Shown here piece after piece: positions 42,604 to 52,524 of a stretch of DNA of 64,000 nucleotides (position 1 is its first letter; the number at the start of each line of letters is the position of its first letter). Below the pieces are notes generated by a model that was given only the letters and a program-made list of their open reading frames with translations, ran no database searches and was not told where the DNA came from. Source of the DNA: Labrys monachus (GTDB lineage: Bacteria; Pseudomonadota; Alphaproteobacteria; Rhizobiales; Labraceae); NCBI RefSeq assembly GCF_030814655.1, contig NZ_JAUSVK010000001.1, positions 2,685,501 through 2,749,500 of the forward strand. Reading direction: 5' to 3'. The position numbers and the translations under genes are program-made.

Positions 42604-43968
42604 ATGGCTACCGCCGATCTGAGCCAGGCCCCTGGCTCGTCGCGCCTGTCGCTGCAACGAGCGATCTGGCGCTGGCATTTCTATGCCGGACTCCTCAGCG
42701 TCCCCTTCCTGATCCTTCTGGCGATCACCGGTTCGCTCTATCTCTTCAAGGGTGAGATCAATCACACCGTCTTCGCCTATCGCACCGTCGTCACCGAAAC
42801 GGGCACGCCGGCTCTGCCGCCGAGCGCGCTGGTGGCGAAGGCCGTCGCGGCGCTGCCGGGATCGACGGCGACATCCTTCGGCGAGCCCGCCTCGCCGGCC
42901 GCGTCCGCCGTGGTGACGGTGACGACGGGAGACGGCCCGCATCTGGTCTATCTCAACCCCTATACCGGCGCCGTGCTCGCTACGATGCGCAGCGACCGCG
43001 AGCCGATGTATCTCCTCAAGAAGATCCACAGCCTCGAATTGTTCGGCACCTTAGCCAATCGCCTCATCGAGGCGATCGCCGGCTTCGCCCTCGTCCTGGT
43101 GGTGACGGGCTTCTATCTGTGGTGGCCGCGCGGCCGGTCCGGCGGCGTCCTTACGGTCCGTGCAACGCCCGGCCGGCGGATCTGGTGGCGCGACGTCCAC
43201 GCCGTGACCGGCGCACTGGCGGGCCTCGTCATCTTCTTCCTGGCGCTGACGGGCATGCCGTGGTCGGGCTTCTGGGGCGCCAACCTCAGCACCTATTCGG
43301 CAAAGCTCGGCATCGGTTTTCCCGCGCAGCTTTGGGACGACGTGCCCAAATCGGCCCTGCCGACCCAGGCCGTTCTCCCCAATGCGGGTTGGGCGGTGGA
43401 GAACGCCCCCGTTCCCCTGTCGGCGCCCGCAGCAGGCGCCGCGCCGATCGGCATCGACCGGGCGATGGCGGTCGCCCATGGCCTCGGCCTTGCGCCCGGC
43501 TTCGAGATGGCCCTGCCGTCCGACGGAACGGGGGTCTACACCGCCGCGATCTATTTCGGTGACCTGTCGAAGGAGCGCACCGTCCACATCGACCAGTACA
43601 GCGGCAAGCCGATCGTCGATCTCGGGTTCAAGGATTACGGCCCCGTCGGCAAGGCGATCGAATTCGGCATCAATGTCCACCAGGGCATGGAATGGGGGCT
43701 CGCCAACCAACTGGTGATGCTCGCCACCTGCCTTTCCATCGTCCTGGCTTCGGTCTCCGCCGTGGTGATGTGGTGGAAGCGCCGGCCGGCGGGCAAGATG
43801 GGCGTGCCGCCCTATCCGGCCGATCCCGGCGTCTTCCGCTTTCTCTGGGCCGCCGCCGTTGCCGTGGGGATCGTCTTTCCGATCACCGGCCTCGCCGTCC
43901 TGGCGATGCTCGCCTTCGATCTCCTGGCGATCCGCACCATTCCTCCTCTCCGGCGAGCATTCGCCTGA
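42604..43968 (+). CDS. PepSY-domain membrane protein
   Basis: The 454-aa protein has the PepSY_TM layout: helix 1 in IWRWHFYAGLLSVPFLILLAI, a periplasmic domain, helices near residues 150-170 and 205-225 (REVHAVTGALAG-like RDVHAVTGALAG), a second PepSY-type stretch with DGTGVYTAAIYFGDLSKERT and IDQYSGKPIVDLGFKDYGP, then three C-terminal helices. Such proteins are linked to iron-siderophore reduction or copper handling. Its place between a DUF2946 gene and copCD favours copper. Confidence 0.88.
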   Translation: MATADLSQAPGSSRLSLQRAIWRWHFYAGLLSVPFLILLAITGSLYLFKGEINHTVFAYRTVVTETGTPALPPSALVAKAVAALPGSTATSFGEPASPAASAVVTVTTGDGPHLVYLNPYTGAVLATMRSDREPMYLLKKIHSLELFGTLANRLIEAIAGFALVLVVTGFYLWWPRGRSGGVLTVRATPGRRIWWRDVHAVTGALAGLVIFFLALTGMPWSGFWGANLSTYSAKLGIGFPAQLWDDVPKSALPTQAVLPNAGWAVENAPVPLSAPAAGAAPIGIDRAMAVAHGLGLAPGFEMALPSDGTGVYTAAIYFGDLSKERTVHIDQYSGKPIVDLGFKDYGPVGKAIEFGINVHQGMEWGLANQLVMLATCLSIVLASVSAVVMWWKRRPAGKMGVPPYPADPGVFRFLWAAAVAVGIVFPITGLAVLAMLAFDLLAIRTIPPLRRAFA

Positions 43969-44049
43969 GCCTGCCGCGGCGGGCAGGAGCCTGCCGCGAT
44001 CCAAGCCGATGATCGGCGGCCGATCCGATCTCAACCTGAAGGTCATTCC

Positions 44050-44418
44050 ATGTCCAAGACGTTCCAGAGCGCCGCCCTGGCGGCCATCGCCCTTTTCGCC
44101 CTTGCCGGGCAGGCGTTCGCCCATGCCCATCTCCAATCCGCCACCCCTGCGGTCGACGGCACGGTCGCCGCCGCCCCGACCGAACTCGACCTGAATTTCA
44201 GCGAGGACCTCAATCTGAAATTTTCGGGCGTGAAGGTCACCGGCCCCGGCAAGGCCGCGGTGGCGACCGGCGAACCCATGCTGATGAACAAGAACGCCAC
44301 GCTGATGGTTCCCCTGTCGGGAACGCTCGGCGCGGGCGTCTACACGGTCAGCTGGCATGCCCTGTCCGCCGACGGCCACAAGACCCATGGCAGCTACAAG
44401 TTCACCGTGAAGCCATGA
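44050..44418 (+). CDS. copC: Copper-binding periplasmic protein CopC
   Basis: A 122-aa precursor with a signal peptide ending AFA, so the mature protein begins HAHLQSATP. CopC binds Cu(II) through its N-terminal His and residues in the C-terminal WHALSADGHKTHG motif, all present. The Met-rich Cu(I) site is only partly kept (GEPMLMNKNATLM). The stop overlaps copD by 4 nt. It hands copper to CopD or sequesters it in the periplasm. Confidence 0.94.
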   Translation: MSKTFQSAALAAIALFALAGQAFAHAHLQSATPAVDGTVAAAPTELDLNFSEDLNLKFSGVKVTGPGKAAVATGEPMLMNKNATLMVPLSGTLGAGVYTVSWHALSADGHKTHGSYKFTVKP

Positions 44419-45299
44419 TCGGCCCGGACGCCGCGCTCGACATCTGCCGGTTCCTGCATGACGCATCGCTGATGCTGGTATGGGGCGCGTCCGCCTATCT
44501 GGCCGTGCTCGTGCCGCGCAGGCTGGCTGACGACGTGGCGCGGCGTCTGCGCATCCCGGCCATCGTCGCGGTCGCGGCGGCGCTCGCCACGACGCTCGCG
44601 GCCCTGCCGATCGAGACGGCGACGATCGGGGAGGGGTGGAGCGCGGCCACCGATCTCGCCACGCTGCACGACGTCCTGTTCGACACCACCGTCGGCCGGG
44701 CCTGGCAGGCGCAGGCGGCGGGGGCGGCGCTGCTCTTCGCGGCGGTCTTTTTCCCGCTCCGGATCCGCAGGAAAGCCGTCGCGCTGGCCTCCGGCCTGCT
44801 CCTTGCCGGCGTGGCGCTCACCGGCCACGCGGTGATGCAGGACGGCTGGCTGCGCATCGCCCATGTCGCCAACGACGGCGTTCATGTCCTGTCGGCCGGG
44901 GCGTGGCTGGGGGCGATGGTTCCGCTGCTGCCGATCTTGGCGAGGCTGGACACGGCCGCCCGCCCGGAGGCGGGGCTCGCCCTGCGGCGCTTCTCCAATG
45001 CGGGCCATGTCGCCGTCGCTTTGGCGATCGCTTCCGGCCTCGTCAACACCTGTCTCGTCCTCGGCCGCCTGCCGACCGACTGGTCGTCGCCCTACCAGGC
45101 CCTGCTCGCCGCCAAGATCGCCGCCGTCGCGGCGATGACCGGCCTGGCGCTGGTCAATCGCTACGGCCTCGTGCCGCGTATGGCGCGGCGAGGCTCCGGT
45201 TCCGTCCGCCTGATCCGCTTCGCCACGCTCGCCGAGATCGTCCTCGGCCTGGGCGCCGTCGCGGCCGTGTCGGTGCTCGGAATGCTCGAACCCGTCTGA
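44415..45299 (+). CDS. copD: Copper homeostasis membrane protein CopD
   Basis: The 294-aa polytopic protein has about eight helices. Conserved His-bearing segments include CRFLHDASLMLVWGASAYL, DLATLHDVLFDTTVGRAWQ, LTGHAVMQDG, IAHVANDGVHVLSAGAWLGAM and RFSNAGHVAVALAI, which are CopD family features. It probably imports copper or passes it across the inner membrane with CopC. It is translationally coupled to copC by an ATGA overlap. Confidence 0.92.
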   Translation: MIGPDAALDICRFLHDASLMLVWGASAYLAVLVPRRLADDVARRLRIPAIVAVAAALATTLAALPIETATIGEGWSAATDLATLHDVLFDTTVGRAWQAQAAGAALLFAAVFFPLRIRRKAVALASGLLLAGVALTGHAVMQDGWLRIAHVANDGVHVLSAGAWLGAMVPLLPILARLDTAARPEAGLALRRFSNAGHVAVALAIASGLVNTCLVLGRLPTDWSSPYQALLAAKIAAVAAMTGLALVNRYGLVPRMARRGSGSVRLIRFATLAEIVLGLGAVAAVSVLGMLEPV

Positions 45300-45424
45300 A
45301 CGTCGCTGCCCGGCCGAGCCGGCTGCGGCGACAGAAGCAGGAGAGGGCGCGTCGCGGAGGGGTGCCGAACCGGCCTTCGCCGCGCAATCCCCCTTCTGCG
45401 CCCTCCCGCATCCGTGCTATGCAG

Positions 45425-46423
<999 letters not shown>

Positions 46424-46438
46424 TGCCGGCGACCGCCC

Positions 46439-47977
46439 TCATCGGGCGTCATGTCCGAGCAGGCTCCGGACGGCGGCCACCAGCGCCGGCTGCGGCTTCG
46501 GCGGGGCTGCGAAGGCGCGGTCGTCCTGCCAGCCGTCTCCCAAGGCCTGGTAGAGCGCGATGAAGGCCTCGGCGGCGGACTGCTGGGCCGATACATATTG
46601 CTTTTCCAGGTCATATTGCTGGCGCTCGGCGTCGATGACGTTGAGCGAATCGGTCAGCCCTCGCTGAAAGCGCTGGTTGGCGAGCCCGACCGCCTTGCGG
46701 CTGTCGCCCAGCGCCACGGAAAGCGCGCCGAGCCGGTCCTCCTGCCCTTTATAGGCGGCGGCGGCGACATCGACATCGCGGACGGCGTTCAGCACCGTCT
46801 GCCGGTATCGCGCCGCCGCTTCCTTCGCCTGCAGCCCCGCCTGCTGCACGAGGGCGTCGAGCCGGCCGAAATCCAGCAGGGGGACGCTGAGCGAGGGACC
46901 GATCGACCAGATGAGGCTGGCGGCATTCGGGCCGACGCCGGCGCCGCGGCCCTCCAGTCCGCCGCCGGCCGTCACGAAGAGCCGCGGGAAGAGGTCCGCG
47001 GTCGCGACGCCGATCTGGGCGGTGTCGGCGGCGAGCTCGCGTTCACCCTCCAGGATGTCCGGGCGCTGGCGCAGCAGGTCCGCCGGCAGGCCCAGCGGGA
47101 TCCGTCCCGGCAGACGGGGGAAGGGTCCGGGCCGCTGGAGTTCCTTCGCCAGGGTCTCCGGAAATTCCCCGACCAGTCCGGCGATGACATATTGCTGTTG
47201 CCGGATTTCGGCCTCGATCGGACCCTTCTCGGCCTCCACCGTCGCAAGCTCGCGCTGGGCCAGGGTGAAGTCGAGTTCGTTGCTGATGCCGCGGCTGAAC
47301 TGCTGCTGGTTCAGCCCGACATATTCGCGCAGGGCGCCTGCCGTCTCGCGCACCACATCGGCCTGCCGCTGGGCCGCGCGCATCTCGACATAGGCCCGGG
47401 CGACATCCGCCACGACCGAGACGAGGACGGAATGCCTGGCATCGGCGGCGGCCTGCCTGTCGGCCTGCGCCGCCTCCATCTCGCGCCTGTAGCGGCCGAA
47501 CAGGTCGATCTCCCAGCCGCCGTCGAAACCGGCGATGCCGTCGACCTGCTTCGACTGCCGCCGCGTTTCGGCGGCGACGAGGGCAGAGGCGGCGCGGCCG
47601 CTGGCGAGGTCGGTGCCGGTGCCGCGCGCCGCGCCCGCGCTGAAGCCGGCGCTCGGCAGCGCACTTCCCAGCACGACCGCCTCCTGCGTCCGCGCTTCCT
47701 GCATGCGGTCGAGGGCGATCTCGAGGTCGGTATTGCCGGCGAGGGCGCGGGCGACAAGCGAATCGAGCTCGCGGTCATGCAGCGTCAGCCACCATTTCGC
47801 CGGGTCGACAGGCGCTTCCCGCATCGGGCCGCCCGCCTGCAGCCCGGCCGCGGCGAAGCGGCTGGGGACCGCCATCAGGGCGGGATGGTAGTCGGGGCCG
47901 ACGGCGCAGCCCGCGAGGCAGGTCAGGGCCGCCGACCCCATGAGGAGGCGGCCGGCATCTCGGATGATCTTGAACAT
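46439..47977 (-). CDS. RND efflux outer-membrane lipoprotein (OprM/NodT family)
   Basis: A 512-aa TolC-type channel. The lipobox LAGC (Cys25) makes it a lipoprotein; GPDYHPALMAVPSRF is the usual start of the mature NodT/OprM protein. Two long helical repeats follow, with PARWW-like DPAKWWLTLHDRELDSLVARAL and a second half with GLPADLLRQRPDILEGERELA. FQRGLTDSLNVIDAERQQYDLE is the family's second-helix motif. It is the last gene of the efflux operon, 3 nt after the adaptor gene. Confidence 0.94.
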   Translation of the reverse strand: MFKIIRDAGRLLMGSAALTCLAGCAVGPDYHPALMAVPSRFAAAGLQAGGPMREAPVDPAKWWLTLHDRELDSLVARALAGNTDLEIALDRMQEARTQEAVVLGSALPSAGFSAGAARGTGTDLASGRAASALVAAETRRQSKQVDGIAGFDGGWEIDLFGRYRREMEAAQADRQAAADARHSVLVSVVADVARAYVEMRAAQRQADVVRETAGALREYVGLNQQQFSRGISNELDFTLAQRELATVEAEKGPIEAEIRQQQYVIAGLVGEFPETLAKELQRPGPFPRLPGRIPLGLPADLLRQRPDILEGERELAADTAQIGVATADLFPRLFVTAGGGLEGRGAGVGPNAASLIWSIGPSLSVPLLDFGRLDALVQQAGLQAKEAAARYRQTVLNAVRDVDVAAAAYKGQEDRLGALSVALGDSRKAVGLANQRFQRGLTDSLNVIDAERQQYDLEKQYVSAQQSAAEAFIALYQALGDGWQDDRAFAAPPKPQPALVAAVRSLLGHDAR

Positions 47978-47980
47978 GGA

Positions 47981-49294
47981 TCACCGGCCCGTCGAAGCGG
48001 TCGTCACGGCGCCGGGGAGCGCGTGGGTCCGGACGATCGCACCGTCGGCGATCTGGTTGCCGACATTGAGCGCGATCTTGTCGCCGACCGACACGCCGGA
48101 GCTCACATCCACCGTCGCGCCGTCGTCCCGGGAGATCGTGACGTTACGGAATTCGACGTCGCTCCGCTTGCCGATCATGGCGACCTCGGCGCCGCCGGAG
48201 CGGAAGATCAGCGCAGCGGCGGGAAGCTGCGCGGCGCCGTCCGACGGCACCCTGAAGGTCACGCTCACATAGAGCCCGGAGACGAGGGCGTGGTCGGCAT
48301 TCGGGATGTCCACTTCCACCCGCAGCGTGCGCGTCTTCTGGTCGATCGAAGCGGCCGTGCGCGCGACGGTGCCGCGGAAAACCCGGCCGGCCGACGCGCT
48401 GGTGCGGATCTCGGCCGGCTGCCCGTTCCGGATGTCCTGCGCCTCGCTTTGGGGGACGTCGACGAAGACCCGGATCGGATCGTCCTTCACGATGCGGTAG
48501 AGCGGTGTTGTGCTCGCCGCGCTGCCCGCGGTCACCAGATTGCCGATATCGATGTGGCGCTGCGTGATCGTGCCGTCATAGGGGGCGATCACCTTCTTGA
48601 ATTCGGTCAGTGTGGTGTAGCGGTCGACGTCGGCCCGCGCGAGGCCGACCTGCGCCTGCGCCTCCTTGAGCTGGGCCACCGCATTGTCGCAAGCCGCCTT
48701 CTTCTCCTCGCGCTCCTGCTCGGAAACGACGCCCGTCGGCGAATTCTTCCAGCGCTCATAGGTCGCCGTCGCGAAGACGACGTCGCTCTGGCGCGAGACG
48801 ACGAGCGCCTGCGCCGCCGTGAGCCTGGCTTGCGCCGCCGTCAGCTGGGCGTCGAGGTCGGGCGTCTCGATCGTCGCGAGCACCTGGCCCCTGCGCACCT
48901 TGTCGCCGATATTGGCGGCCCAGTCGGCGACATATCCGTTGACGCGGGCATAGATGACGCTTTCGTACCAGCCCTGGGTTTCCCCGGGAAGCACGAGGGG
49001 AAAGGTCGGCGAGGATCGTCCGACCGTGAGGACGTCGACGGTCGGCGGCTCCGCATTCACCTGCGCCGTGGCCCGGGCCAATTCGTCCTCCTCGCGCGCC
49101 TTGAGATGGCTGACCAGCGAGAAGCAGCCGATGAGGACGAGGCCGACGACGCTGCCGGTGATCATGAATTTCCGGCGCGTCCCCGAAGGGGAGGCCCCGT
49201 GACCGGCCGAAGCGGCGAAGCCGTGGGCTTCCGGATCCGCGGCGACGACGGCCTCCGGTCGGGTCTGCACTTCCGCTTTCTCACTGACGGGCAT
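47981..49294 (-). CDS. RND efflux periplasmic adaptor (membrane fusion protein)
   Basis: The 437-aa protein has an N-terminal membrane anchor (MITGSVVGLVLIGCFSLV, about residues 43-60), a lipoyl/barrel-sandwich region split by an alpha-hairpin, and a beta-barrel. ESVIYARVNGYVADWAANIGDKVRRGQVLATI is the family's lipoyl half, and IAPYDGTITQRHIDIGNLVTAG is the second half. Its start lies inside the 3' end of the pump gene (14-nt overlap), so the two are coupled. Confidence 0.94.
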   Translation of the reverse strand: MPVSEKAEVQTRPEAVVAADPEAHGFAASAGHGASPSGTRRKFMITGSVVGLVLIGCFSLVSHLKAREEDELARATAQVNAEPPTVDVLTVGRSSPTFPLVLPGETQGWYESVIYARVNGYVADWAANIGDKVRRGQVLATIETPDLDAQLTAAQARLTAAQALVVSRQSDVVFATATYERWKNSPTGVVSEQEREEKKAACDNAVAQLKEAQAQVGLARADVDRYTTLTEFKKVIAPYDGTITQRHIDIGNLVTAGSAASTTPLYRIVKDDPIRVFVDVPQSEAQDIRNGQPAEIRTSASAGRVFRGTVARTAASIDQKTRTLRVEVDIPNADHALVSGLYVSVTFRVPSDGAAQLPAAALIFRSGGAEVAMIGKRSDVEFRNVTISRDDGATVDVSSGVSVGDKIALNVGNQIADGAIVRTHALPGAVTTASTGR

Positions 49295-52200
49295 GGCGAA
49301 GGATCCGATACAGGGTTGGAACGAGGATGAGGGTGGCGAATGTCGCGAAGAGCAGGCCGCCGATGACGGCGCGGGCGAGCGGCGCGTTCTGCTCGCCGCC
49401 TTCGCCGACGCCCAGCGCCATCGGGATCATGCCGAGGACCATGGCGCCGGCCGTCATCAGCACCGGGCGCATGCGCGTGAAGCCGGCGATTTCGGCGGCG
49501 AGCCAGGCGCTGTCGCCCGCCTCCATGCGCTGGTTGGCGAAGGCGACGATGAGGATGCTGTTGGCGGTCGTCAGGCCGATGCACATCAGCGTGCCCATCA
49601 GGGCGGGCACGCTGAGATGGGTCTGCGTCAGGAACAGCATCCACATCACCCCGCTGAGGGCGAAGGGGACGGCGATGAGGACGATGACCGGGTCCACCCA
49701 GCTCTGGAAGTTGATCGCCAGCAGGAAGTAGACCAGCACCACCGCCAGCGCCATGCCGCCGAACAGGCCCGAATAGCTCTGGCGCATCGTCTCGATCTGG
49801 CCGCCGAGCGTGACGGTCGTCGCCTTGGCCGACGGAGGCCGGTCCGCCGCGATCACCCTGTCGATGTCGGCGGCGACGGATGCGAGGTCGCGTCCCTGCA
49901 CGTCGGCGTTGACGTCGAAGACCGGCCGCAGATTGTATTGCGACAGGGCCATCGGGGTGGCGTCGCGCCGGAAATGGGCGACATTCGTCAGCAGTTCGGT
50001 GCCGTGGGCGCCGGTTTGCGAGGTCACGGGCATGGTTCGCAGCGCCTGCGTGGAATCGATGCGGTAGGTCGGCATCTGCACGACCAGGGGGTAGCTCACG
50101 GCATTGTGCGGATCGATCCAGAAATTCGGCGTGGTCTGGGCGCTGGAATTGGTGGTCACCAGCATGTCGCCCGCCATCGTCCGCTGGTCCAGGCCGAACT
50201 CGGTCGCCAGCGTGCGGTCGATGTCGATGCCGAGGGCGGGGGCGTCCGGCACCTGGAAGACATGGGCGTCGACGACGCCGGGAACGGCCTCAAGGTCGTG
50301 CACCAGCTTGGTCGCCAGGCCCCAGGCGAAGCCCTGGTCCGGTCCGGAGACGCGGACGTCGATCGGTTCCGGCTGGCCGAAATTCAGCACCTGGTCGACG
50401 ATGTCCGCCGGCTGGAAGAAGAACTGCATTTCGGCGAACTTGCGCGGCAGAAGCCTTCTCAGGCGCTGAACCAGCAGCGCCGTCGGCGTGTGGACCTTCT
50501 TCAGCGAGATCAGGATCTCCCCGTCCATCGGGCCGACGGTGGCCGAATCGCTGAGGGCGAGATTGATGCCACTATAGGGCAGGCCGATATTGTCGAGGAT
50601 GACGCTGATCTGGCCGCCGCCGACGATCTGGCGGATGGCGGCCTCGATCTGCGCGAAATCCTGCTGCGTTTCCTCCAGGCGCGTGCCGGGCGGGGCACGG
50701 ACATGGAGCCGCATCTCGCCGGCATCGACCTGCGGAAAGAAGTCTTCGCCGAGTTGCGGGAACAGCAGGAGAGAGCCGGCCATGAGGATGGCGAAGAAGG
50801 CGATGGCGGTCTTGGGCTGGGAGAGGGCCGCCGCCAGGGTGTGACGATAGCCCGTCCTCAGCACGTTGAAGCCGGATTCGAACTTGCGGTGCGCGATCGC
50901 GAACAGGTTCCACCGGCCCGGCGGCACGGCCGGGCCGGCATCGGCATGATGCACGCTCGACCGCATCAGCGAGCGGAACAGGATCGGCACCAGCGTGAAG
51001 GAGAGCACCAGGCTGGCGATGAGCGACAGGCAGACCGACAGCGACAGCGGCGAGAACAGATATTTGGCCGTGCCCTGGAGCAGGAAGATCGGGACGAACA
51101 CGATGCAGATGCACAGCGTGGACAGCAGGGTCGGAATGCCGACTTCGCCGGCGCCGCGGATGATCGCCAGCTCGAGCGGCTCCCGGCTGGCGAGATGGCG
51201 TTCGATGTTCTCGATGACGACGGTGCCGTTGTCCACGAGGATGCCGACCGCCAGGGCGAAGCCGCCGAGGGTCATCGTGTTGAGCGTCTGGCCGCCGATA
51301 TACATCGCGAGGACGGCGGCGACGATCGAGAGCGGCACCGACACCAGGATGATGAGCGTCAGCCGCCAATTGCCGAGGAAGAGGAGGATCATCAGCGCGG
51401 TGAGGCCGGCGGCCATCGCGCCGCCCATCAGCACGCTGCCGAGGGCGGCCTTGACGAAGATCGACTGATCGAAGATGGCCTTGATGGAGACGCCCGGCGG
51501 CAGCACCTTCTCGATATCGGGAAGCGCGCTGCGGACGCCGTCGATCACCGCGAGCGTGGAAACGCCTCCGGTCTTGCGGATCGTCATCAAGGCGCCGGGG
51601 GTGCCGTCGACGGCCACCGAATTGGTCTGCACCTGGAAGCCGTCATGGACATGCGCCACGTCGCGCATGAAGATGACCTTGCCGTCCACCTGCTTGATCG
51701 GGAAGTCATTGATCCTGTCGATGACGTCCGGACTGTTGTTCATCGTCAGGGCATAGTCCCGCGTGCCGATCTTCACGTCGCCGGACGGCAGGATGACGTT
51801 CTGCTCCTGCAGCGCCCGGCTGACGTCCGACGGCGACAGGCCGCGGGAACTCAGCGCCTGCTGGTCGAGGTCGGCCATGACGACGCGGGGCTTGCCGCCA
51901 TAGGGGTAGGGCACCTCGGCGCCGTGCACCACGGCGAGGTCCGGCCGGATGATGTTCTGTCCGAGGTCGTTGAGCTTGGTGTCCGGCAAGGAGGGGCTGG
52001 ACAGGCTCAGCTGGATGATCGGGACGTCCGTCGCGCCATAGCGGATGACCAGCGGCGGCGTGATGTTCGGCGGCATGTATTTGAGGACGACGAGCGCGCT
52101 GCTCGACAGCTGCGAGATCGCCCGCGTGACGTCGGCGCCCTGGTGGAGATAGACCTTCTCGACGCCGACGCCGTCATAGCTGGTGGTCTCGATCCGCGCG

Positions 52201-52433
52201 ATGTCGTCGACCAGCGACGCCATCTGCCTTTCGTGCAGTGTCAGGATCCTGTCCTGGATGTCCTTGGCGTCCATGCCATTATAGGTCCAGACGACGCTGA
52301 CGACGGGAATGTCGATGTCCGGAAAGATGTCGATGGGCATGCGCAGCCCCGCACCGACACCCAGGATGCAGACCAGGATCAGGATCGAGATGACCGTATA
52401 CGGCCTTCGTAATATATACGCGACGACAGACAT
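49281..52433 (-). CDS. RND efflux pump, inner-membrane transporter (HAE-1/AcrB-like)
   Basis: A 1050-aa RND pump with twelve helices and two large periplasmic loops. Seen: N-terminal RPYTVISILILVCILGVGAG, MPIDIFPDIDIPVVSVVWTY, and TM4 GFALAVGILVDNGTVVIENI. In the helix-4 motif the proton-relay Asp pair of AcrB appears as a single Asp before NGTVVIENI (IVDDAI-like position LVDNGT), so relay details may differ. SLVLSFTLVPIL and the C-terminal GLTTANSILIVAFANQRM also match. It is first of the pump-adaptor-channel genes and is driven by the adjacent two-component system; drug range unknown. Confidence 0.93.
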   Translation of the reverse strand: MSVVAYILRRPYTVISILILVCILGVGAGLRMPIDIFPDIDIPVVSVVWTYNGMDAKDIQDRILTLHERQMASLVDDIARIETTSYDGVGVEKVYLHQGADVTRAISQLSSSALVVLKYMPPNITPPLVIRYGATDVPIIQLSLSSPSLPDTKLNDLGQNIIRPDLAVVHGAEVPYPYGGKPRVVMADLDQQALSSRGLSPSDVSRALQEQNVILPSGDVKIGTRDYALTMNNSPDVIDRINDFPIKQVDGKVIFMRDVAHVHDGFQVQTNSVAVDGTPGALMTIRKTGGVSTLAVIDGVRSALPDIEKVLPPGVSIKAIFDQSIFVKAALGSVLMGGAMAAGLTALMILLFLGNWRLTLIILVSVPLSIVAAVLAMYIGGQTLNTMTLGGFALAVGILVDNGTVVIENIERHLASREPLELAIIRGAGEVGIPTLLSTLCICIVFVPIFLLQGTAKYLFSPLSLSVCLSLIASLVLSFTLVPILFRSLMRSSVHHADAGPAVPPGRWNLFAIAHRKFESGFNVLRTGYRHTLAAALSQPKTAIAFFAILMAGSLLLFPQLGEDFFPQVDAGEMRLHVRAPPGTRLEETQQDFAQIEAAIRQIVGGGQISVILDNIGLPYSGINLALSDSATVGPMDGEILISLKKVHTPTALLVQRLRRLLPRKFAEMQFFFQPADIVDQVLNFGQPEPIDVRVSGPDQGFAWGLATKLVHDLEAVPGVVDAHVFQVPDAPALGIDIDRTLATEFGLDQRTMAGDMLVTTNSSAQTTPNFWIDPHNAVSYPLVVQMPTYRIDSTQALRTMPVTSQTGAHGTELLTNVAHFRRDATPMALSQYNLRPVFDVNADVQGRDLASVAADIDRVIAADRPPSAKATTVTLGGQIETMRQSYSGLFGGMALAVVLVYFLLAINFQSWVDPVIVLIAVPFALSGVMWMLFLTQTHLSVPALMGTLMCIGLTTANSILIVAFANQRMEAGDSAWLAAEIAGFTRMRPVLMTAGAMVLGMIPMALGVGEGGEQNAPLARAVIGGLLFATFATLILVPTLYRILRHARQ

Positions 52434-52524
52434 CGGAACGATCCCGTTTGGGTACAGTTAAAGGCGCGTATCGCGACGGAATTGAATAAAAAGGCTCTCA
52501 AGACAGACGAGGGACGCCACGATA

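Noticed and set aside
49293-52412. 1039-aa open frame antisense to the RND pump
   Set aside because: It mirrors the pump gene exactly, and its composition is His/Arg/Asp/Gly-rich with no domain. Long antisense frames are expected from GC-biased third codon positions; the same holds for 46451-49330, 38986-41976, 19400-21250 and 21258-23075.
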